A DNA stretch of 64,000 nucleotides from Rhizodiscina lignyota (Eukaryota > Ascomycota > Dothideomycetes > Aulographales > Rhizodiscinaceae), in assembly GCA_010015805.1 (NCBI GenBank), contig ML978131.1, positions 186,001 to 250,000 of the forward strand, read 5' to 3'. Within the stretch, counting starts at the first letter, position 1; every line of letters starts with the position of its first letter. The position numbers and the translations under genes are program-made. Of the stretch, positions 46,071-57,026 are shown one piece after another. The notes beneath the pieces are model-generated. The model saw only the letters and a list, made by a program, of their open reading frames with translations. It was not told the DNA's origin and searched no databases.

Positions 46071-46670
46071 ATGGCGCCGATTGAATCAACACCAGCGACT
46101 TACATAATCCGCTTCAAGCTCCACAAAACCACCGTCATACTACACGTGGACCCGCTTCAGACAATTGCGAGTGTCAAGGCTGAACTGCTGAATGCGCTGC
46201 GGCAGACGAGTAAAGATGGCATAGTGGAAGGTTTCCAAATACCAGAGGATGATGCGGAGGTGGCATTGGCAAGACCTGTGGATCTGAACGACATGGAGAA
46301 AGGCTGGAGGAGATTGCGAGATGAGGAGGCCGCGAGCGGAACCGCAACAAGAAGCTCGAAGGGCAAGGGCAAACAGAAGGCAGGGTCAAAGCGGGAGCCC
46401 AAGGGTGTAGATGCGGAGTGTCTCAAGAGCCTCGGAATCAAGGACAATGCTGTCCTTGCATTCAGGTTCGGAGATGCAGCGGAGGAAGACACAAACACCA
46501 AAAAGAGGAAGGCGGACGAGCTGGATGCGAAAGATACTCTTGAGGTTGATGAGGAGGAATCCGATCAATCTAAAGCGGAAGAGTGGGATGTCATACTGCC
46601 CAGCTGGGACGACATGTACGGCGTGGAGAACGTTGGAGATGTGGGAGTTATACAAGAATATGAAGGATGA
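46071..46670 (+). CDS. conserved fungal protein with ubiquitin-like N-terminus (199 aa)
   Basis: Single exon; start at 46071 (MAPIESTPATY). The first 65 residues read as a beta-grasp fold: YIIRFKLHKTTVILHVDPLQ, then IASVKAELLNALRQ as the helix and FQIPEDDAEVALARP. A Lys-rich acidic linker (KGKGKQKAGSKREPK) follows, then a second conserved strand (LGIKDNAVLAFRFGD), a basic patch KKRKADELD that could be a nuclear signal, and an acidic C-terminus ending WDVILPSWDDMYG. I recall similar single-copy proteins in other filamentous ascomycetes but no function. The ubiquitin-like assignment rests on pattern only. Confidence 0.7.
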   Translation: MAPIESTPATYIIRFKLHKTTVILHVDPLQTIASVKAELLNALRQTSKDGIVEGFQIPEDDAEVALARPVDLNDMEKGWRRLRDEEAASGTATRSSKGKGKQKAGSKREPKGVDAECLKSLGIKDNAVLAFRFGDAAEEDTNTKKRKADELDAKDTLEVDEEESDQSKAEEWDVILPSWDDMYGVENVGDVGVIQEYEG

Positions 46671-47268
46671 ATTGTTTGCGCTCGACATGGGCTTACGAAG
46701 GGAACGAGACATGAAAGAAGGCACATGGCTTGTACGAATCAGTTTTCGTATATCTTGAATGTGGTTGATGCAGCCGCTGGGGGGTATCCACGCTGATACT
46801 TTAAGAGGTTCTGGACTCTAGATATAGCAGAGTCACCATTTCAAACCTCCAAGTTCACTTATTTGCTCACTCTCGAACCCAGATATTTACAATCGATTCC
46901 TTGAACGCCACAGCTTCATCAAGAACTCAGAGAAGACCCCAACACCGAGAACTCCTGTAATCTAATGGTAACCTCGTAATCCAAGCACGTCCACGCTTCT
47001 GAAAGTTTAATTCGTCGTAGGTTGGCTTTTGTAAAGCTGGGACGCAATGAATCATTTTGCTGTCTCCATCAACCAAGACTTCCGATCATTTCGGCCACCG
47101 TCATCCATTCGAGCAACTTGACCAGTTACTACCAGAAAGACCCAAATCCTGCCTGAGACACCGTCGAAACCCTCCACAAAGTCGAGTCATGTCAGAAATA
47201 AACACGAACTAGTCAATGGGTCCATTGATCTCAGTCCACGTCATCTCAGACAATGCTCTGAGCAGTCG
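46671..47268. other. intergenic between convergent genes, no gene seen
   Basis: About 600 bp holding the 3' regions of the flanking convergent genes. No frames of interest. Confidence 0.5.
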
Positions 47269-48160
47269 TCAGTCGATTTCGAAAAGATCACCCTGGCTCT
47301 GAGCACGTTGGAAGCTCCTCCAGTGTTCCAGGTATGTGCTTAGATAAAAGTCCTTCTCAGGCGCTTCGATGGCCTTTGCATCTTCTCCCTCCTTCATTCG
47401 CTGATAGTAATCAGCTTGCTTATTCCGCAACTTGTCACTGAACTCTTTAACAACTCCTTCAAGTTGGTCGGTATTCTCTTCTCGGCCTTCACATGCCCAA
47501 AGTTCAAGCATGAGTTTCCGTAATGGGTGTGACTTCTGCGTCTCGTGATAGACTTTGTTGATAACGCCGACAGAAGGGAGGCCCTTTCCCGCTTTCGCCC
47601 TTCTCATCATCCAGCTCACAACTTGGTCCGCTAGCGTAGGTACTTTCAGCATCTCTGCGAGTCTGAAAAGATGAACCATCGGCAGGTAAGCGCTGAACTT
47701 GCCACCATCATCTAGAGCTGCAGAACTTCTCTTGAACAGTCTTGGGTTGTACGTGTATCTGATGTTATACAGCCAGTACAGAAACAACTTGAAAACATCG
47801 GGGTTGTGTTGAAGACCGGTTTCGTTTCTGCCGCCCGTTCGACGCAGAGGTCACGGAAATACTCCACGCGGGATTCCGCGACGGCCTTGTGTAGGTAGAA
47901 TGTCTGAGTTTCGCTGCCGTCCGTGCCGACTTCGATGATGATTATTGTAGACACGAAATCTCTGCAATCACAATAAGCATGATCGCCCACCAAGGGATGG
48001 GTATCACATACATGTCGGTCATTGGCGCAATTATGGGCTGATCCCGTAGAGTGTGCCCAGAAGTAGCATCTGAATCAGGCGTCTCGGGTACTTGACGCTT
48101 GCGAGCAGAGTTGGATGGATTGTCCGTTGCTCTTCGTTTTCTGCCCGACTGCTGAGCCAT
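47269..48160 (-). pseudogene. BTB/POZ-domain gene with a frame break
   Basis: Exon 1 is 48012-48160 (MAQQSGRKRR, basic, a likely nuclear signal). A 50-bp intron (GTATGT donor, TTGCAG acceptor) leads into IDFVSTIIIIEVGTDGSETQ and FYLHKAVAESRVEYFRDLC, a standard BTB opening. The expected next part, HNPDVFKLFLYWLYNIRYTY, is present but in another frame; the change falls between about 47805 and 47845. The second half then runs intact to the stop at 47269 with helices as in fungal BTB proteins. A cryptic intron starting at GTCGAACG and ending TTTTCAAG would restore the frame but would remove the conserved DPDVF region. So either a true frameshift or a sequence error. Confidence 0.6.
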
Positions 48161-49457
48161 ACTTGCTTGTGATCGCAAGGTGCCTCGATGAAGACAAGGT
48201 GAAAGAAGGATCAGATTTGGTAAGCTTTGAACGCCGTCCAAGAGACGGGCTGTGGTGAGGCAGGGTCGTTAGCAGTTAGAGTTTGATGTGAATTGAGGAG
48301 TTGAAGGTGCAATGATGTATTGAAATGAGGTAAGGTTGAGGGGCTGGTGCCTTTCACAAGACGGGCGGTGTAAGCAGATGCAAAGCTGTGGTTTTAAACG
48401 GTGTAGGAAGAAAGAAACGGGTGGAAGTGGGCAGGGCGGAGGAGAATATTTATATTCGCGTCTTTGAGGGCTTAGCGCGAAGAGCATTCGCCGTAAGCTA
48501 CGAGTGAAATCCACTCGTTGAGAGCCGCCTGGTATGATGAGCTGTAAGTGAAATGGCGTGCTATCTGTTGCCTGACTGCATCACTGCACAGAAACCACGT
48601 TGATACTGCTGGATAACACTGTTATTCACATGACCATTGACGCTGCCTCTTCCGCTGAGTCATTCGAGTTGTCAAGGCGCAGTCAGTCTTTTCTCAAAGG
48701 TTCCAATTCGCATACGAACAGAGCACTCGATTCGATTCTTGCAACGTTGTTGGTTATACCAGTCAACGCACATCGGGAGCTCCTAGACACGATAATGTTC
48801 AAATCCTACTCTATGAGATGTTCCGGTAAACTTCGAAAATTACAAAATTGCGCCCTTGTCGAATGTGGTGGTAAAGTTGCATCCCCTATCTGGTACACGT
48901 CGTCGTTTTCATCAAGGGATCGGCGAGGTCGCCATATCGTAGCACCTTCATACCAGAATGGTCCATCTTTAGCAGTTGACGCTAGAAGTGATGAGTCGTC
49001 GTGGGCTCGTGATCCTTAGAGAGGCTAGAATGAATAGGGACGTACGCATACGAAGCTGCTCAAGAATTTCTGTGAACACGGGGATGGATATCTGAGTTCG
49101 GAAATTGGAATATCCGATTCAACGCTGAGCACAACTCTTATCAAATAGAGCAGACAACATCCCAATTCACGTTGAGTGCTATTTCTATTCGTCTATCCAT
49201 CTATGTGGCCCAAGACCGTTCGCACGGCCATTTTGCCTCACCGTTAAGTGACGCCGTGTTGAACATCATAAGGTATCCTAAAGTGCAGAAACTTTTGCAC
49301 AATTTTGCTGAGATTGTTACGCTCGTTGAAGCTCGTTGAGAGGCCGAAGATGATCTGAATGCGCCAGGAAATGGTCGTGGAGTCAAATGAAGTGCCAGTT
49401 GAGAGGCATGCCGAAATAAATACATTCGAAGAGAGGAAACATCATCGCATCATGGAA
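48161..49457. other. 1.3 kb intergenic, no supportable gene
   Basis: A plus-strand frame at 48600-49019 (139 codons) has no domain or signal and is treated as chance. A TATA-like AATATTTATATT run lies near 48448, about 290 bp upstream of the BTB gene start. Confidence 0.45.
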
Positions 49458-52400
49458 CTAGAACAAGCCGTCGATCTCGCCCGTTTCAGGATCGACGTCG
49501 ACATTGAAGTAGCCAGGGGCAGTTGGCAAACCAGGAATTGTCTGGATGTCGGCAGCAAGTGCGTACCTGTTGACAAGTTATTAGTTCCTTCGCTAGGCCT
49601 CACTGGTCTCTCTGAGAGACTGAAACTTACAGATACCCAGCACCAGCGGCCATCCTCACATCCCTAATTGGTACGGTGAAGCCCGTTGGCGCGCCCTTCA
49701 AGCTGGGATCATGACTCAGACTGTACTGTGTCTTCGCAATGCAAATCGGTAAGCTACCAAAGCCCTGCTTCTCATACATCTCGACCTTCTTTCTCGCCAA
49801 GTCGCTCAACTCCACTGCTGCCGCGCCATACATATCTTTGCAGATCTTCTCGAGCCGACTCTGCACGCTCCCTTCGAGATCGTATAGGAGCTTGAAGTCT
49901 GGCTTAGGAAGCGACGACGCAGCGATGACTCCTTTGGCCAGATCTATGGCTCCTGCACCGCCCTCGCTAAAGTGAGTGCATGGAATGGCGTCTTTCGCAC
50001 CTGCAGCGAGCGCTTCTTCGCGGACGACAGCGATCTCAGCGTCGGTATCTGTGGCAAAGCGGTTGATGGCTACGACGACGGGGACACCAAAGCTCTTAGC
50101 ATTGCTGATATGCTTCTTCAAGTTCACACAGCCTTTTCTGAGGAGGTCGATGTTCTCTTCTTTGTATACGGCTGGCAATGGCGTTCCGGCTTTTAACTCT
50201 GGACCACCACCGTGAACCTTCAGTGCACGGACAGTGGCGACAACTACGACAGTGTCCGGGACCAGTCCAGATGAGCGGCACTTGATGTTGAAGAAGCGCT
50301 CTCCTCCCATGGTGAAGTCGAAACCCGCTTCTGTGACTACGAAGCCAACCTTGTCGTCATGTTCCTCGTCCGGCTCTGTACCAGCCAGTTTCAGTGCAAG
50401 TTTGTCAGCCAATACACTGGAAGCGCCAATACTGATATTGGCAAATGGGCCTGCATGTACGAAAACAGGAGTTCCTTCGAGAGTCTGCATAAGATTGGGT
50501 TTGATCGCATCACGCATCAGTGCCGTGAGGGCTCCACCAACGCCGAGGTCATCGCAGGTTACAGGATCGCCCTGTCGAGAAGAGGCGACAACCATCCGGC
50601 CCAGACGTTCGCGCATATCAGCAAGGGAATTTGATAGAGCGAGAACAGCCATGCATTCAGATGCAACGGAAATATCAAAGCCAGTATAACGAGAGTTGGG
50701 TCGGTCGGGATTCTTTGACGCCTCAGTCGGAGCTTCGCCAATGGTGATGCCGCGAAGGTGTCTATCGTTGACATCTAGAACACGACGCCATGTGATTGTC
50801 TCAGGGTCAATATCTAAGCGAGCAAAGCGGTGAATTTCATCTCCGGTCAAGTCCTTAGGATTGGTCTTGTCAATACCAAGCTTCTTGAGGCGCCTGAAAT
50901 GAATAGGTGCGAACTTTGTGCCTTCGTATGTCAAACGGCGGAAGAGTGGACCGTCCTTCTGTGCGTTCTCGTGAAACATGCGCGTGTCAATGGCAGCAGC
51001 AAGAAGGTTGTTTGCTGCCGTGATAGCATGAATGTCACCCGTCAAGTGAAGGTTGAACTCGTCCATGGGAATGACTTGGCTGTAACCTCCCCCAGCGGCA
51101 CCTCCCTTGATACCAAAAGTCGGGCCTTGAGAAGGCTGTCGTACGTTTGCAAAGCAGATGCGATTCAAATGGGCAGCCAGGGCCTGACTGAGGCCCATTG
51201 TGGTTGTAGATTTTCCCTCACCAAGTGGTGTAGGAGTGATCCCGGTGACCACAACGTAGCGTCCATTTCTACGGTGATCAAGGCGGTTGAGCAGAGCGAG
51301 ATCAACCTTGGCTTTCGTCGCACCGTATGGCTCAAGCTCGTGAGCAAGAATGCCAACCTCCTTCGCGACCCGAGTGATCCGCTTTGGATGTTGAGCTCTT
51401 GATATGGCAATATCGGAAGGTGGTGGAGAGCTAATTTTGAGAGGCAGTGGAGAAATCTTCCTGGCTTTTTGTCGCTCGAAGAACGCTGTGCAAGAGTCTA
51501 CAGTGTTCTGTAACAGCACCGCGACCGTCATTGGACCAACACCGCCTGGTACTGGAGTTATATGAGACGCGACCTCAACGGCGGACTCAAAATCCACGTC
51601 TCCAACCAGACGTTGGCCGGACTTCTTCGATTGATCTGGGATATAGTTCGTCCCAACATCTATGACCACTGATCCTGGTTTAAGCCACTCGCCCTTAACA
51701 AATTTTGCTTTCCCAATCGCAGCAACAACAATGTCCGCCTCTTTCACGATACTCTCGAGATTTTGCGTCTTCGAGTGGCATACGGTGACTGTGGCATCTG
51801 CATTTTTCAGCAGATAGCTCACTGGACTTCCAACGATGTCACTGCGGCCAATAACGACGGCTGTCTTTCCGGAAATCTTTATGCCAGTGTCCTGGAGCAA
51901 GGTCATGACACCTTTCGGCGTGCAGGGCGTAAATAGAGGGTGTCCTCCACGCTTTGCCAGCTCGCCGACATTCTCGACGCCAAACCCATCAACATCTTTC
52001 TCCTCCAATACCGCAGATGTGATTTCATGCTCGGATATGTGCTCGGGAAGAGGGAGTTGGACAATGATGCCATGGACTGTAGGGTCGTTGTTAAGCTGGA
52101 TGACGGCCTCGAGGAGTTCGGCTTCGGTGACAGATTCGTCGTACTGCGCAAGTTGGCAGTCTATGTGGGCCTGCAAATTATTTTAGCAGCAGCAAACGAC
52201 TTCATGGCTGTCCAACCCTCACTTCTTCAGCGGCTTTGAGCTTCATCCGCACATAGGTGCCTTTGGCGGTCAGCAAAATCAGCGAAATATCGGGACATCC
52301 TGTATGACATACTCGAGTCTGGTCTGCTTCCAACTATAATTACAATCAGCGTATGTCAATTTGCCATTTGCAGAGCAACCGGACCTTGAACAATCCTTAA

Positions 52401-52688
52401 TGAAGGCTTGAAGCGGGGATTGATTTGCTGCTTCTCCTTGATCTCCTCCCTCAGGCGCTCCCGAATTGACTTGGCGATGGCAGTGCCATCAATTTTCTGA
52501 GCAGTCATAACGATGCGACTGCTAGAAAACCATCTATGACTACAAGGAAAAGTTCGCGAAGTCGCGAGAGAAGGCGTGAAGGAAGCACGAGAGCGTGGGG
52601 CCGAGTTTGAGGGACGTGCAGCGAGAACGAGCGGCCGAGGCGATATGATCCGCATTGCAGGCGATCGTCTTCCACAGGAACACAGCAT
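49458..52688 (-). CDS. MIS1: trifunctional C1-tetrahydrofolate synthase (5 exons, 1003 aa with leader)
   Basis: Exons 52385-52688, 52313-52333 (only 21 nt), 52223-52260, 49631-52170 and 49458-49566; introns 51-64 bp. The N-terminal third is methylene-THF dehydrogenase/cyclohydrolase ([20 protein letters not shown], created by the small exons; [43 protein letters not shown]). The rest is formate-THF ligase ([16 protein letters not shown] as the ATP loop) ending [10 protein letters not shown]. The leader before [10 protein letters not shown] (52508) is Arg/Ser-rich with [10 protein letters not shown], a typical mitochondrial presequence. One gene may therefore give mitochondrial (ATG 52688 or 52655) and cytosolic (ATG 52508, 943 aa) forms, corresponding to yeast MIS1 and ADE3. 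It supplies one-carbon units for purines, thymidylate and formyl-Met. Confidence 0.95.
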
Positions 52689-53066
52689 AACTAATGGCAA
52701 TTATCAAACGAATGTCTTCGATATCAATCGTGTCGTATCCATCGATGGCATTGGTCTCACGAACGGGAAGCGGCATGTGCAATTGTGACTCAAAGGACAA
52801 GTGCCAGCGCCCGGGGCACAATCATTGGATCAAACGACAAGGCCATCAGGGGCCGCACAAACATTTTTTTGTGTCTCCTCTCGTCATCCTGCCCAGAAAC
52901 CTGGGAGACGTTGTGGGGCTTTGTCTTCCTCTGATCGACGCTGGATCCCACCCCGTTCCGCCCCACCCCTCGCACGGCGGAGAATACGCCACACTGAGTC
53001 CCACTTTGATTTTCAGTTGTATCGGCGGCAACCTCATATCTTTCTTCTTCCCACACACAGAGCAAA
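52689..53066. promoter_or_regulatory. 378-bp bidirectional promoter region (MIS1 / TIF34)
   Basis: Two divergent housekeeping genes share this interval. Pyrimidine-rich runs precede the eIF3i start. No specific factor site is claimed. Confidence 0.5.
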
Positions 53067-54268
53067 ATGAGACCAATATTATTGTCAGGCCATGTAAGCG
53101 ACCGTACCAATATAATGACTTTGTTGAAAAGGCGACTCTAACGAAGCACAGGAACGGGCCTTGACGCAAGTCAAGTATGGCTTTATCCTTTGTTGGTTCT
53201 GATGCATCCACTGATTCTGTCCAAGGTACAACAAAGACGGCGATATTATCTTCTCTGTTTCCAAGGATCACATCGTGTGCGCATGGTACAGCGCAAATGG
53301 TGAGCGACTCGGTACTTATCATGGCCACCAAGGCGCCCTCTGGACCGTCGATGTCGATCCTACCAGCACCCTCCTCGCAACCGGTGGCGCAGATAACACC
53401 ATGCGGTTATGGGAGGTCGAAACGGGAAAGCTTCTCAAGACATGGGATTTCGGCAGTTCGATAAAGAGGGTCGAGTTCTCGCCTGATGGAAGACAATTAC
53501 TGGGTGTTACTGAGAAGAGAGTGGGGCATGTGAGCAGCATCGTCGTATACGACATTGATGCAGAGAAGGGCACGGAGCAGAGCGATGAGCATGCGTTGAG
53601 AATAGTCATCGACTACAGCAAGGCTACCGTTGCGGGTTTCAGTTATCATGCGAAATACATCATTGTTGGACACGAGGACGGGAAGATTTCGCAATGGGAT
53701 GGCAAGGTTAGTCATTGCTATAAAATCCCAAACCCTTCTTTCGTTGCAGTTTCACTAACTAATGAGCAAAAACAAGACCGGAGAGTGGCTCAACGAAATT
53801 GAGCCCCACGAGGCCGACATCACAGACATCCAGTGGGCCCCCGATCGAACCTACTTCATCAGTGCCTCGAAAGACAAGACCGCCAAGTTAATCGGCACCA
53901 CCGATCTCGAAATCATGAAATCCTACGCCACCGACACCCCTCTGAACTCCGCAGCCATTACCCCCATCAAAGACTATGTTATCCTGGGTGGCGGCCAAGC
54001 CGCCATGGACGTTACCACCACTTCCGCACGACAAGGCAAATTCGAGGCGCGCTTCTGGCATAAGATATTTGAGGAGGAGATTGGACGTGTGAGGGGACAC
54101 TTCGGTCCGCTCAATTATGTCGCTGTGGATCCGACAGGCAAAGGTTATTGTTCTGGAGGTGAGGATGGATACGTGAGAGTACATCATTTCGACAAGACTT
54201 ATTTCGACTTTGCGTATGAGGTTGAGAGGGAATTGGGCACGAACGGGACGACACAGGCAAGGATATGA
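53067..54268 (+). CDS. TIF34: translation initiation factor eIF3 subunit i (4 exons, 340 aa)
   Basis: Exons 53067-53093, 53152-53174, 53226-53706 and 53777-54268. The first two exons encode only MRPILLSGH and ERALTQVK, so splicing is needed for the family N-terminus MRPILL-x-GHER-x-LTQVKYN. Seven WD40 repeats follow: [84 protein letters not shown], the eIF3i-specific [13 protein letters not shown] and [20 protein letters not shown], and [17 protein letters not shown]. Cytosolic scaffold subunit of eIF3 binding the b and g subunits. The early short exons probably reflect ancient intron positions. Confidence 0.95.
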
Positions 54269-55016
54269 GGATCGGAAAAGTAATGGTCTATGCGGCTTGA
54301 GATGCACTGTCTTGCACCAAGCAAAAGCCGTGCAAGTGCTCCGTCATTGGAGAATCTCGTGGTTTCTGATGCATTAAACGGCGTTCATGGACTGACGAGG
54401 ACAAACTAGCTCTTAGACGTATCAGGATGGGGCCAGTGGATCATGTAGTCCAGAAAGCAGGAGCAAAGTTCAACTGCAAAAGGGACCGATTCACTCTTGG
54501 CAAATAGTGTCTAGAGTCGTATCGAAAAATTCTCAAATTCTTCCCTTCACTCACCTTTCCCCCAAAACTTTTCACGGTCCTGTGTTGAGCAGGGTCCGAA
54601 CGGTTTTGTCTCCCTCAACCTTTAGCTCCTTGCTCCTTCACCTTCGCCTTTGTTTTTGTTTCCGTCGAAACACATTATGCCCAAGAAGCTCACATTCACA
54701 GTTGGCTCCATTCGCTTTTTGACGCAATAGTTGCTACGTCTGCCTCTGCGTCGAAGCTCAAAACCAACATCCAACCTCTATTTCAATAAACAACACAACA
54801 TCCTCCAACATGGACTCAACAGCTCCTTCCCCAATTGCTACCACACTGGACACGATGTCGGCCACACATACAACTGCACACCAAACCGTAGAACTGGGCG
54901 ACCGCCCCTGGGTATTCCGGCGCCAGAACGTCGGAATATAGCGATTTACGCTGGCTCGGAGGAGCTCTCACCAGAGCAGCGCGATATGCTTCTCCGCCCT
55001 CCCCCACTAAGAGCGC
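54269..55016. other. 750 bp, mostly non-coding
   Basis: Pyrimidine-rich, promoter-like sequence at about 54530-54720 is followed by an ATG frame at 54810 (MDSTAPSPIA, 43 codons) and a second overlapping frame containing ELSPEQRDMLL. These look like pieces of the same lost gene as the frame at 55017. Confidence 0.4.
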
Positions 55017-55562
55017 ATGATGTTGCCGTTGCCGAGGACGATCGTGAACACACCCATGGACATCGAGACAGAGCTGAGGAGAGGCGACATGTCAGCCGAA
55101 GACCTGATTGCAGAACTGTACCGTCTAACCCATCGCCTGCCACCTGTCTACCATTTGCTTCCAAATGCTTCCACCAGGTCTTTAGTGGAACTTCAGCGAC
55201 GCATGTCTCACGTACGCAACTACGTGAGCGTCTTTTCCACAGCTACTGACGCCACCACCGAACAGCACCCAGAACTGGATGCTTCCCTCAGGCTCGAAAT
55301 ACGCCGCATTTGGCTCTCAGTCTAGAACCTGTTCGATGAGATGCTCTGCGACCAACGGATCCAACCTCCGGCTTTCCCGTCGTATCTAGAACTTCGCTGT
55401 CGTAGGGAGCTACATGAGATTCCGCCACGAATACTGCAGCGCATTGCACAGCAGGAGATGGACAGATACCCTCTACTTCTGTACTTACCTATGGGTTCTG
55501 AACTACTGACCGTTCGTGCCGATCAGCACCCTGCCTCCGCTCCTCTGCCGGCTCTGAGGTAG
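55017..55562 (+). pseudogene. broken orphan ORF
   Basis: A 102-codon frame (55017-55325) reads helically: MSAEDLIAELYRLTHRLPPV, then STRSLVELQRRMSHVRNYV and LRLEIRRIWLSV. A single stop at 55323-55325 is followed in the same frame by 79 more codons of similar character (NLFDEMLCDQRIQPPAFPSY, RELHEIPPRILQRIAQQEMD) to 55562. Continuity of character across the stop suggests one gene that has decayed, with its 5' part in another frame upstream. No family recognised. It could instead be an intact 102-residue orphan plus chance. Confidence 0.4.
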
Positions 55563-55900
55563 AGCATAAGAAGTATGCGCAGGGGCCATTCCTCTTTTGC
55601 GGGTCCTTCTTCCACGCTGGACGCGCTTTGCGATAGATGTCATACTCCTCTTTTTGCACCTTCTTCCATGCTAGCAACACGGCTGTTGCAAATATCATGC
55701 TTCTTCTGCGGATCCCTTTTCGGCGCTGGTAGTGCTGTTTTTGAATAGGCCATCCTCCTGCAACGGGTCTTTCTTCCGCCCCAATGGCATTATTGTTGTA
55801 GAGCTTATCAAACTTTTCTAATTGCTTCTTTTCCCAGGCTGCACTGTTCCGGTGAAGGTCATTCTGCTTCTGTGAATACCTCTTCCGCGCTGGCGGCTCC
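55563..55900 (-). repeat. decayed array of about 18-residue (54-bp) coding repeats
   Basis: On the minus strand six successive units of roughly 52-59 bp share a consensus of A-W/R/P-K-K-x-x-Q-K-x-x-D: ARKRYSQKQNDLHRNS, AWEKKQLEKFDKLYNNN, RKKDPLQEDGLFKNS, APKRDPQKKHDICNS, AWKKVQKEEYDIYRK and AWKKDPQKRNGPCAY. They now lie in different frames, so this is a relic of a tandem-repeat coding region, not a live gene. Found by eye; unit borders are approximate. The parent protein is unknown. Confidence 0.6.
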
Positions 55901-56535
55901 CTTGATAGAGGCGTTATTGAATTGTCATAGAAACTTGCTCCTCAGTGATGATCCCTTCTCATAGACGTGATGATCTACTTAGAGATAACTACTCGAAGCT
56001 AGCCGTACCTTTGATCGAGAGTCAGTACTCACTTTCCGTGACCTTCTACCTCGCAAGCGGAGTTATTGATGGAGAGTCGACAGGTTTTTTTTAGAGTGTT
56101 GTTCCACGACGGGAGTCTGCTTGACCGAGAGCTAGATATCTTCTTGTAGAAGCCTTTCCCCGACGAATGATACTCTTCGTAGAGCATTGAATAGTTTCTC
56201 ATAGATCGTTCTTCCATCTTTATATTATCTCTCGGTGAACCAGTGACCACTGACCAGCGAGTCTCAAATAGCAGAGCAGCTTGTCCCTTGCTAAAACGGC
56301 CGCTAACAAATGGCAGTCTTACCAGAATCCGACTCAGATCTTCGAGGATGGAGCTACAGAGGAATAGACTAGCACTCATATATTATATATGTTCCACTTT
56401 CCAGGGTGACAAATATTTGACCTCCAGGCAAGCCGTAACGCAGAAGGCCAACCAGCTCTTATACTTTAAGACAGGTAGGCACATATCTGAAAGCTCAGTT
56501 ATACATTATTCAGAGTATTACCAAAGCATAGCGGC
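55901..56535. other. unassigned, possibly further decayed coding sequence
   Basis: A minus-strand frame at 56029-56379 (116 codons, Ser/Lys-rich) could be upstream remains of the repeat gene, but it has no repeat units or family resemblance. Confidence 0.35.
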
Positions 56536-56745
56536 TCATTGAAAATCTGTGTACTTATTAATGACAGAGGTGATAGACAATTTTTGTTTTGGGCCTTTAA
56601 AGCTGAGGGTAACTGTTTTGTCGCCCTCCAGCCACCTTGATGCGCCCTTTGATATAGCTTTACAGACTCCGTCTGATGCGTTTTTCCCATTTATGAGGCG
56701 CATTTGATCGAGAGCTAATTGTCCTACCGTAGCCGCTACCTCCAT
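56536..56745 (-). CDS. small hypothetical ORF (69 aa), possibly an exon
   Basis: Reads MEVAATVGQLALDQMRLING then SDGVCKAISKGASRWLEGDK, with a strand-like end (VTLSFKGPKQKLSITSVIN). The composition is protein-like, with no low-complexity bias, but I see no domain and no convincing splice partner. It may be one exon of a decayed gene. Confidence 0.3.
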   Translation of the reverse strand: MEVAATVGQLALDQMRLINGKNASDGVCKAISKGASRWLEGDKTVTLSFKGPKQKLSITSVINKYTDFQ

Positions 56746-57026
56746 GATGAGGCTGCTTCTAACAGAGCATCCCTTATCACCTAGGAGGGAGCTTCTTCCA
56801 TGCTAAGGAAACCATTAACATAGACCTGACCATCCCAATGCGGAAGCTTCCTCAGGGAGTGGACAGGACACCGACGCAAGTATTCAGAGATTTGAGATAT
56901 GCAGTATGGATGCAGCCCTGAGTATTGAGTGGGACATGAGCTTTACTGGGCGTGGAATCTCCTTCAAACACTTTGTATTGCTCTCGAAACTTCATGTCTT
57001 CGTTGTCATGAATGGTGTTGACGTCT

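Noticed and set aside
48600-49019. 139-codon plus-strand frame
   Set aside because: No domain, no signal peptide, ordinary intergenic position.
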